Assembly (NCBI RefSeq): GCF_009789195.1
Contig: NZ_WSTC01000028.1
Location: 1-64,000 of the forward strand
Reading direction: 5' to 3'
Length of the DNA: 64,000 nucleotides
Source of the DNA: Paenibacillus sp. MMS18-CY102
GTDB lineage: Bacteria > Bacillota > Bacilli > Paenibacillales > Paenibacillaceae
In this document: positions 58,056 through 64,000 of the stretch, piece after piece
Layout: each line of letters opens with the position of its first letter
How positions within the stretch are numbered: position 1 is the first letter of the stretch
The notes under the pieces: model-generated
The model's database searches: none
The model's input: the letters and a program-made list of their open reading frames with translations, nothing else
What the model was told of the DNA's origin: nothing
Position numbers and translations under genes: made by a program

Positions 58056-58853
58056 TTACCGGCGGCCGCCCTTGCTGCGGAACGCCAAGGTACACCAGGT
58101 GATGGAGATAGCTAGAATCGCGATGCAGTAACCGGCCGCCCACCATGCATGATCGGATACGGGCGTGCCTGTCAGCAGCCCGCGAATCGTCTCGATGACA
58201 GGTGTAATCGGTTGGTGGGTGGCGAAGCCCTGAAGCCAAGAGGGCATCGTGCTTGTCGGAACGAAGGCGCTCGACAGATAGGGCAGGAACAGCAAGGCGA
58301 AGCCGTATCCGCTGGCGGCGGAAGGGCTGCCTGTGACTAGGCCGATCGCGGCGAACAGCCAAGTAAAGGCGAGAATGAACAGCGCGACCATGCCAAGCGC
58401 GCCTAGCCATTCAAAGAAGCTGGCGGTTGGATCGAATCCGACCAGCAGCGCGACACTAATGACGATGCCGGTGGCAAGCAAATTGCGTGCAAGGCTAGCG
58501 AAGACGTGGCCGGTGACGACGCTAATGCTGTTGATTGGCATCGTTCGGAACCGATCGATAATGCCATTGGACATGTCGGCCGCAACGTCTACTGCTGTGC
58601 TGGAGGACCCAAATCCTGCACACAGCAGGATAATGCCGGGCACCACATAGTTGACGTAATCGCCGCCGGGAGCAATGGCACCGCCGAATACGTAAGTAAA
58701 TAGCAGCATGAGCATGATCGGGAGCATGATGGCCATCATGAGCGACTCGATGTTGCGCAGGCTGTGGCGAATGCTGCGGACGATGAATACGGCGTTGGTC
58801 GTTACGAATGAAGCGGGCTTAACAGTTGTCGATTGCATTTGGCTCGGATTCAT
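58056..58853 (-). CDS. ABC-2 permease (DrrB-like drug exporter)
   Basis: A 265-residue permease with six membrane helices (first about 37-57, last about 236-255). The family pattern FVTNAVFIVRSIRHSLRNIESLMM at the start and PGIILLCAGFGSSSTAVDVAADMSNGIIDRFRTMPI in the middle match the DrrB/ABC-2 multidrug group. It overlaps the ATPase gene by 4 bp. Together with it, it should export a hydrophobic drug. Confidence 0.87.
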   Translation of the reverse strand: MNPSQMQSTTVKPASFVTTNAVFIVRSIRHSLRNIESLMMAIMLPIMLMLLFTYVFGGAIAPGGDYVNYVVPGIILLCAGFGSSSTAVDVAADMSNGIIDRFRTMPINSISVVTGHVFASLARNLLATGIVISVALLVGFDPTASFFEWLGALGMVALFILAFTWLFAAIGLVTGSPSAASGYGFALLFLPYLSSAFVPTSTMPSWLQGFATHQPITPVIETIRGLLTGTPVSDHAWWAAGYCIAILAISITWCTLAFRSKGGRR

Positions 58854-59755
58854 GCGAGGGAAGCCTCCTTTGGTTCATTATGGTTATTGACCGTCAGCGC
58901 TAGGAACACATCGTCCATGCTAGGCTTGCGTATCGCAATCCTCGTATCCGGTGGATATGCCGTGGCGATGCTGCTCAACGTCTGGTGAACATCGTGAATG
59001 GTGCCGTTCGTGCGTATCGTACGAATGGTCTCGTCTTGCCCGTTGCGAAGCTCGATCACTTCGCCTCCAATTTGCGCTTTCAGCGTCTGGGCTGTCCCTG
59101 CAGCGACGATCCGTCCGCCGTTGAGCACGGCAATCTCATCGGCGAGCTGGTCGGCTTCCTCCATGTACTGCGTGGTCAGGAAGATCGTCATCCCCTGCTG
59201 CTTGAGCTGAACAATAATGTCCCAAAGCGCGCGGCGGCTGGCGGTATCCAGTCCTGTAGTTGGCTCATCGAGAAATAGCACGGGCCGGCTGATGACGAGG
59301 CTGACAGCAAGATCGAGCCGGCGCCGCATGCCGCCGGAGTAGGTTTTGACACGTTTGCCCGCGGCAGCTTCAAGCTCGAATCGCTTCAGAAGCTCCGCAG
59401 TCCGCAGGCGGGATTCGCTGGGTGACAGGCCGGATAGGCGGCACATCATGTCGATGTTCTCGCGGCCTGTCAGCGTCTCATCCACGGCAGCGAATTGGCC
59501 GGTCAGGCTGATGGAGCGCCGAACCCCGCTTGGGGAGGAGGAGACATCGTAGCCTTCGATTCGCGCAGAGCCGCTGTCTGCTTGCGTCAGCGTCGATAAG
59601 ATGTGGATTAGCGTCGTTTTGCCTGCACCGTTTGGTCCGAGCAGCGCGAAGATGGTCCCTTTTGCTACGTTTAAGTTAACGCCGTCCAGTACGGTTTGTT
59701 TGCCGAAGCTCTTGCGTAATGCTTTCACTTTAATGGCCAGAATGGGATGGGTCAT
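58850..59755 (-). CDS. ABC ATPase (DrrA-like drug exporter)
   Basis: A 301-residue ATPase: Walker A GPNGAGKTT (40-48), signature YSGGMRRRLD, Walker B PVLFLDEPT, switch region TTQYMEEADQL, and the DrrA-type C-terminal domain ending PSMDDVFLALT. CGGAGTG stands about 10 nt before the ATG. First gene of the two-gene exporter operon; the TetR-type palindrome lies about 45-60 bp upstream. Confidence 0.9.
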   Translation of the reverse strand: MTHPILAIKVKALRKSFGKQTVLDGVNLNVAKGTIFALLGPNGAGKTTLIHILSTLTQADSGSARIEGYDVSSSPSGVRRSISLTGQFAAVDETLTGRENIDMMCRLSGLSPSESRLRTAELLKRFELEAAAGKRVKTYSGGMRRRLDLAVSLVISRPVLFLDEPTTGLDTASRRALWDIIVQLKQQGMTIFLTTQYMEEADQLADEIAVLNGGRIVAAGTAQTLKAQIGGEVIELRNGQDETIRTIRTNGTIHDVHQTLSSIATAYPPDTRIAIRKPSMDDVFLALTVNNHNEPKEASLA

Positions 59756-59798
59756 AAGCGAGTATCACTCCGTTCATTTAATTGTGGATCATATAAAC

Positions 59799-59815
59799 AG
59801 TATATTTAGTATACA
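59799..59815 (-). promoter_or_regulatory. Second TetR-type operator, before the exporter operon
   Basis: AGTATA-TTTAG-TATACA on the plus strand (TGTATA-N5-TATACT on the minus strand) shares the 17-bp TGTRTA-N5-TAYAC pattern of the box at 57152-57168. It overlaps TATACT hexamers usable as -10. Confidence 0.58.
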
Positions 59816-59941
59816 GAATTTAGACCTCATCCTGCGGACTGATTTTGGCATCGATTGGAGGGCGGAGGGGGGCCGGCGGCGAATAAGGAGCAACGGGGGA
59901 CAAATCTTGATTTTTGAATCTTTTAAATGGGGGATCAGCGC

Positions 59942-60655
59942 GTGTACAACACTTACATTTTTGATTTATATGGGACACTAATTGATATTCATACCGATGA
60001 GGAGTCGCCGGAGCTATGGGAGCGGCTTAGCTACCATTTTCGGTATAGCGGAATTCCGATTGAAGCGGGCGAGCTGAAGCGGGAATTTCATGAGGACATT
60101 CAGCTGCAAATGAGCGCGCCGCGCGTGGCATGCGAGCATCCTGATTTTGATATGGAGGAGACGTTCCAAGTGATTGCGGTGCGCAGAGGCGTTATGCCAC
60201 GGGCGGGTTGGACCGAGGAAACGGTACGGTGGTTCCGGCAGCTGTCAATCCGGAGACTAGCTTTGTACGATGGTGTGGAGGAAACGCTGCGAAGCTTGAA
60301 GGCGCAAGGGAAGCAAGTGTATCTGCTCTCGAACGGCCAGCGAATCTTCGTTGAAGCGGAGCTTCGCGTGCTGGGGATTGATGGCTACTTTGACGGCATT
60401 GCAATCTCCTCGAATGCGGGGATCAGCAAGCCGGACCTGCTATTTTACGACTATCTTGCTACGACGTATGGAGCGGATCTGTCCTCGGCAGTCATGATCG
60501 GCAATGACTCCCGCACAGATATCGAAGGCGCGCGCCGGGCGGGCATCGACGGCTGCTACATTCACTCCAATAGCTCACCGGACGTACAAGAGGTAGATTG
60601 CAAGTTCCAGATTTGGGATGGGGATTTTAAGAGGGTGTTGGAGTTGGTGGGTTAG
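59942..60655 (+). CDS. HAD-superfamily hydrolase
   Basis: A 237-residue HAD protein: motif I YIFDLYGTLID (nucleophile Asp8; Tyr instead of the second Asp, as in haloacid-dehalogenase-like members), motif II VYLLSNGQ, Lys in ISSNAGISKPDLLFY and motif IV MIGNDSRTDIEGARRAGI. The Tyr variant occurs in dehalogenases and in many phosphatases, so the substrate is open. GTG 59942 is preferred for GGGGG upstream. The next gene starts 3 bp after its stop. Confidence 0.8.
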   Translation: MYNTYIFDLYGTLIDIHTDEESPELWERLSYHFRYSGIPIEAGELKREFHEDIQLQMSAPRVACEHPDFDMEETFQVIAVRRGVMPRAGWTEETVRWFRQLSIRRLALYDGVEETLRSLKAQGKQVYLLSNGQRIFVEAELRVLGIDGYFDGIAISSNAGISKPDLLFYDYLATTYGADLSSAVMIGNDSRTDIEGARRAGIDGCYIHSNSSPDVQEVDCKFQIWDGDFKRVLELVG

Positions 60656-60658
60656 TGG

Positions 60659-61003
60659 ATGAACGAAGCGGATGTTGAAGCGGTCATTACGTTTATCAGG
60701 ACAGAGGACGGCGGAAGGCGGGGGCGGGCTGCAAGTGGATACCGGCCGGCACATTTAGTTAACGATCATTATCTAACTACGGGGGTCCATCATTATTATG
60801 ATCGGGAGTTTCTAGCTCCGGGGGAATCGACGCTTGGAACGATCGCTTTTATAACCCCGGAATACTATCCGCACTGCTTATGGGTGGGGAAAACGATTAA
60901 AATCCAAGAAGGGGCTAATCTTGTCGGCTATGCCGAGATTACGCGAATATTCAATCCATTGCTGTTGATGCAAGCGGATGGGGCTGCGGATGCAGAAGCG
61001 TAG
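60659..61003 (+). CDS. EF-Tu C-terminal-domain-like protein, 114 aa
   Basis: A 114-residue soluble protein whose layout recalls the last beta-barrel domain of EF-Tu/EF1A: EAVITFIRTEDGGRRGRAASGYRPAHLV, GESTLGTIAFITPEYYPHCLWVGKTIKIQEGANLVGYAEITRIFN. EF-Tu domain 3 has GGR.....GYRPQFYF, PGD and REGGRTVGAG.V. It has no GTPase domain. It follows the HAD gene by 3 bp and is probably co-transcribed. The likeness is pattern-level only; function unknown. Confidence 0.6.
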   Translation: MNEADVEAVITFIRTEDGGRRGRAASGYRPAHLVNDHYLTTGVHHYYDREFLAPGESTLGTIAFITPEYYPHCLWVGKTIKIQEGANLVGYAEITRIFNPLLLMQADGAADAEA

Positions 61004-61042
61004 AGGGCAGGTGGACCTGACCTGGCAGGCGGGCTTGAGGGC

Positions 61043-61070
61043 GAATAGGGCATAGAAATCTGCCCTATTC
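61043..61070. terminator. Hairpin between converging genes
   Basis: Perfect 10-bp stem GAATAGGGCA (61043-61052) / TGCCCTATTC (61061-61070), nested in outer GGCGGGCT / AGCCCGCC arms. No T-run, so termination is only probable. Confidence 0.5.
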
Positions 61071-61109
61071 CGCCAACAACCCGCCCGGTCAGCCGCCGGG
61101 CGAGCCCGC

Positions 61110-61520
61110 CTATGCCTTCGGCCGCTTGCTCATATCCATGTACAGCAAATTCCAACGGTGGCCGTCTAAGTCGGCAAAGGCAAAGCCGTACATCCAGCCC
61201 TCTTGATAGCTCGGCTTGCTGGTGATGGTGCCCCCAGCTTGTTCGACGTTTGCTGCCCACTCATCGACTTCTTCCTTGCTGTCCGCGCCTATGCTGATTA
61301 TTACCTCGATGCCTTGCCCCGTGTCTGCGATAGGAGAGCCTGTGAACCGGCTAAGGGTCTCCTCCGGGAACAGCATGACGACTGCGTTCTCATTCCCAAC
61401 AACTATCTTTGCTTTATCGCCTGCGCTGCTCACCGAAAATCCGATGCGGGCAAAAAAGGCCTCCGATGCCGCAAGGTCCTTGACCGGCAAGTTCATCCAA
61501 ATTGAATTGGCCATTGTCAC
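61110..61520 (-). CDS. VOC (glyoxalase/bleomycin-resistance fold) family protein
   Basis: A 136-residue VOC protein: MNLPVKDLAASEAFFARIGF (first beta-alpha-beta-beta-beta unit), then GTITSKPSYQEGWMYGFAFADLDGHRWNLLYMD with the conserved D-x-D-G-H-x-W/x. These bind a metal with His/Glu residues and can be glyoxalases, dioxygenases or antibiotic-binding proteins. AGAAGGAGAATG precedes the ATG. Function not resolved. Confidence 0.8.
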   Translation of the reverse strand: MTMANSIWMNLPVKDLAASEAFFARIGFSVSSAGDKAKIVVGNENAVVMLFPEETLSRFTGSPIADTGQGIEVIISIGADSKEEVDEWAANVEQAGGTITSKPSYQEGWMYGFAFADLDGHRWNLLYMDMSKRPKA

Positions 61521-61621
61521 ATTCTCCTTCTCGTAAAGCGTTCGTATTTGATGCCTATACTAGGGGCTTGTCCCGCCGAAGTCAATCCAACATCCTTCCT
61601 AATGCTTGCTTCTCCGGCAAC

Positions 61622-61649
61622 AAAAAGACGGAACCCGCACGGGGTCCCG
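61622..61649 (-). terminator. Terminator of the GH81 gene
   Basis: Minus strand: CGGGACCC (61649-61642) pairs with GGGTTCCG (61636-61629) with one mismatch, then a U-run (A5 at 61622-61626). Confidence 0.8.
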
Positions 61650-61670
61650 CCTCTCCAACTGCACAACCAG

Positions 61671-64000
61671 TTACTTGAACGGAATCGTCACCGCAGACTG
61701 CTGGCCATTCGCCCCGCTCGCGTTGACGCGCAGCGTCGAGCTAGCATTTCCAATAGCGCTCCATACTTTAATCGTCACCTTGCCGTTGTTCATATTGGCG
61801 AAGGAGCCGGTAGCGGATTTCAAGCCGCTGCCCTGCGTATAGTCTTCCCAACCTGCTACATTGTTCGTTGCAAAATAGTTGTACGTCTCCACGCGCGTCG
61901 CGCTGCCGTTGCCGTTAAAATCGTACGTGATCTGCACCTGAAGACCGTTGCCGACATTAGCAGCAGAGTCCAAGAAGAGATGGAACGCTGTCGACTTCGT
62001 TGCATCATAAGTGCCGGTAATGCCAGTCAGCGTATAGGTGTTTTCGCTATGCGGCGTGCCGTCATAGTTTCCTCCGCCTGTGCTTGCAATCGTGTCGCTC
62101 GACGCTGACGTTCCGGCAGTGAAGCTGAGGCTGCTGCCTGATTTGACATACAGGACGTTGCTAGGGAGCGTGACCGTTCCTGTAACCGTGAACGCCACGC
62201 CGCCGCTCGTGCCCGCGGAAGTCGTTACCGTCACATTGACGCTGCCCGCCGCTAAGCCGCTAGGCACAGTAGCTGTAATGGATGTGTTCGACCAGCTCGT
62301 TACGGATGCGGTCGTGGAGCCGAATTTCACGGTCGATGTGCCTTGCGTCGAGCCGAATCCGCTTCCAGCAATCGTTACGCTCGTGCCTGCTGCGCCCGAT
62401 GTTGGGTTTAGGCTAGCTATTGATGGGGCAACAGGTCCCGTTGTTACCGTGAATGCCGCACCGCCGCTCGTGCCTGCGGAAGTCGTCACCGTTACATTAA
62501 CGCTGCCCGCAGCCAAGCCGCTTGGAACGGTAGCGGTAATGGACGTGTTCGACCAGCCTGTAACGGTTGCCGTCGTGGAGCCGAATTTTACAGTCGACGT
62601 TCCTTGCGTAGCGCCGAAGTTGCTGCCGGCAATCGTTACGCTTGTGCCAACCGTACCCGATGATGGGCTTAACCCCGAAATCGACGGTCCCGTCGGCGGA
62701 TTAACAACCGTGCCGAGCGACGAAGCAATCGATCCCGCAGGCACGTTCAATGTTGCGCCGTCCGAGAACACGGCGGTGATCGCCGAGCTGCCTGCATTAT
62801 AGGCGACGTAATTGCGGGTAGAGCCGTTCTTGTATACGCCGTAAGTCGGCACATTAGCCGTTACGGTCGTATCGATTTGGCCAAGCGCTTTCATATTGTG
62901 CAAGAAGCTGTACGTATGTGCCTTCGTCTCGCCATCCTCCGGCGTGTAATTCGGATTGGCGTTGAATAGATTGATCGCGCCGTTCGCATCGTAGAGCGCC
63001 TGATACTCCCAGAATATATCCGGCCACATATTCCATGACTGGCTGCCGAACTCGGTGGCCATCTGCGACAGGAATGACGCGGAATAGGATGGTTTGTAGC
63101 CCAGATAACCCGAAGCGGCCGTTACTGGCAAAATGTTAATGCCGCGGATCGCCTGCACGTCAGCGGAGAACCAAGTCGCATAGACCGATTTGCCGCCCCA
63201 GATCATGGAGGAATAGTTATGGTTGTAGCCCGGCTTAAAGTTCGTGCCATCCGTGTTGAACCAGTAGTCATTGATTGCATTGACTTCAGTCGTATACAAA
63301 TAGATGCCCGCATCGCGAATGGCGGTGTTACCTGTTGCTTGGCCCCACAGAATCATGGCTGCCCATGCGTTGATCGCTTCCGAGGATGACTCCTGATTGT
63401 TGCCGTCTGCGAATTCCGAATTGCCTGATGCCCATGAATGGCCGGCATAAGGGTCGAAGTTACGCATGTAAGGGAAGCTGGTATCATTGCGGTCCCAGTT
63501 GGCGAAGTCTTTGATCAACATGTTGACCATGCCGCCATAATTGGAAGCCGATGCCCAGTTCGGATTGTTGCGGGCGACTTCCGCAGCAGCGCGGACCCAA
63601 TAGCCGTAATGGAAGTGATGGTCGTTCAGTGAATCGTTAGAGCCATAGCTGGCTGGATAGCCGATTAACGTTTTCCAGTTGTTGTCGTAATAAAATAGAT
63701 TGTTCGTTTTCGTTCCCGCAGTCAGATTATTGCTCAGTGTCGTTTCTAGATACGATTGGAAATTGGACACCGCCGCCGTATTGCCGACTTGCTGCGCGAT
63801 TGGCAGAATGTTGGCGATCCGTCCGAGATATTTGCCCAGCCAGTACGTATCGGTTGCCCCGACCGTATGGTTCGCCTCCGTGCGAACCGACTCCACGTAG
63901 TTGTTCAATGTCGTTGCGTTATACGAGCCCACTGCAGGCAAATAAGGCAGAATGCCCTGATACGTCATCGTTGTGGCGAAGGATGTGCCGGATACCGTCT
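61671..64000 (-). CDS. GH81 endo-1,3-beta-glucanase with TIG domains, N-terminus beyond the window
   Basis: The frame is open to the right edge (TVSGTSFATT precedes the first internal Met), giving the last 776 codons. Catalytic domain: SYGSNDSLNDHHFHYGYW with the catalytic Asp and the acidic motif NNQESSSEAINAW of glycoside hydrolase family 81, which hydrolyse beta-1,3-glucan of fungal walls. Two TIG/IPT immunoglobulin-like domains (87-residue repeats) follow, then a C-terminal beta domain of about 170 residues (SLSFTAGTSASSDTIAS, FNGNGSATRVETYNYFATN), probably carbohydrate binding. It is secreted by family; the signal peptide is off the edge. Confidence 0.88.
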   Translation of the reverse strand, partial: TVSGTSFATTMTYQGILPYLPAVGSYNATTLNNYVESVRTEANHTVGATDTYWLGKYLGRIANILPIAQQVGNTAAVSNFQSYLETTLSNNLTAGTKTNNLFYYDNNWKTLIGYPASYGSNDSLNDHHFHYGYWVRAAAEVARNNPNWASASNYGGMVNMLIKDFANWDRNDTSFPYMRNFDPYAGHSWASGNSEFADGNNQESSSEAINAWAAMILWGQATGNTAIRDAGIYLYTTEVNAINDYWFNTDGTNFKPGYNHNYSSMIWGGKSVYATWFSADVQAIRGINILPVTAASGYLGYKPSYSASFLSQMATEFGSQSWNMWPDIFWEYQALYDANGAINLFNANPNYTPEDGETKAHTYSFLHNMKALGQIDTTVTANVPTYGVYKNGSTRNYVAYNAGSSAITAVFSDGATLNVPAGSIASSLGTVVNPPTGPSISGLSPSSGTVGTSVTIAGSNFGATQGTSTVKFGSTTATVTGWSNTSITATVPSGLAAGSVNVTVTTSAGTSGGAAFTVTTGPVAPSIASLNPTSGAAGTSVTIAGSGFGSTQGTSTVKFGSTTASVTSWSNTSITATVPSGLAAGSVNVTVTTSAGTSGGVAFTVTGTVTLPSNVLYVKSGSSLSFTAGTSASSDTIASTGGGNYDGTPHSENTYTLTGITGTYDATKSTAFHLFLDSAANVGNGLQVQITYDFNGNGSATRVETYNYFATNNVAGWEDYTQGSGLKSATGSFANMNNGKVTIKVWSAIGNASSTLRVNASGANGQQSAVTIPFK
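62187..62708. repeat. 261-bp tandem repeat encoding TIG domains
   Basis: Two copies, 62187-62447 and 62448-62708, of 87 codons each. Both encode TIG domains with shared segments (SNTSITATVPSGLAAGSVNV, TVKFGSTTA). Synonymous changes are scattered, so the duplication is not very recent. Confidence 0.8.

Noticed and set aside
62080-62802. 240-aa hydrophobic Val/Thr/Pro repeat frame on the plus strand
   Set aside because: It is the antisense image of the tandem TIG domains of the GH81 gene.

Overview
The window looks like a chromosomal segment of a Paenibacillus-type Firmicute (Paenibacillaceae). The support is mid-range GC, strong AGGAGG-type ribosome binding sites with frequent GTG/TTG starts, a des-desK-desR operon, a YesM/YesN sensor-regulator pair beside LplB/YtcP-type sugar permeases, Firmicute leader RNAs (T-box, yjdF, ZTP) and a GH81 endo-1,3-beta-glucanase. 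No rRNA, tRNA, prophage or CRISPR array was seen. The only mobile DNA is the tail of an IS3-family element at the left edge.

Layout. 1-460: IS3 tail, short repeats and a terminator. 460-3.4 kb: membrane-fluidity operon des-desK-desR. 3.5-9.5 kb: a methyltransferase missing its SAM-binding loop, an epimerase-like protein, a MerR/serine-hydrolase operon with a 19-bp-spacer promoter, a ferric-reductase-like flavoprotein and a TerC protein. 9.7-13.1 kb: response regulator, ABC transporter and a histidine kinase whose phospho-acceptor His is replaced by Asp. 13-19 kb: small metabolic and regulatory genes, including a MarR/hydrolase regulon and a yjdF-riboswitch gene. 19-26.3 kb: sugar ABC importer with its two-component system. 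26.4-34.2 kb: XRE remnant, TetM-like GTPase, lipoprotein, Lrp, quinone reductase/HxlR pair, DeoR plus Gfo/Idh pair, and a frameshifted sigma factor. 34.2-37.5 kb: LysR regulator convergent with metE. 37.7-44 kb: 39-aa protein, patatin, ZTP riboswitch with a DJ-1/PfpI gene, acetyltransferases and a diguanylate cyclase. 44.3-50.4 kb: secreted protein, ECF sigma/anti-sigma pair, T-box and proS, phosphatase, DUF1801, and a pyrH paralogue behind a leader-peptide attenuator. 50.9-56.4 kb: two-component system divergent from a VTC-DUF4956-lipoprotein operon. 56.5-61.5 kb: DinB, TetR plus DrrAB-like exporter, HAD hydrolase, EF-Tu-tail-like protein and a VOC protein. 61.7 kb to the right edge: GH81 glucanase with two TIG domains, cut by the window end.

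Many genes come as regulator-plus-target modules with visible operators. These are MerR (19-bp spacer), MarR (same 18-bp palindrome at two promoters), HxlR (paired palindromes), TetR (17-bp palindrome at its own gene and at the exporter) and the OmpR-type regulator at 52.2 kb (near-identical tandem boxes in identical geometry at both divergent promoters). The observations most worth following are the leader-peptide attenuator before the pyrH paralogue, the His-to-Asp kinase, the two four-unit intergenic repeat clusters built with the same plan, the shared operator of the VTC operon, and the ZTP riboswitch on a DJ-1/PfpI gene.
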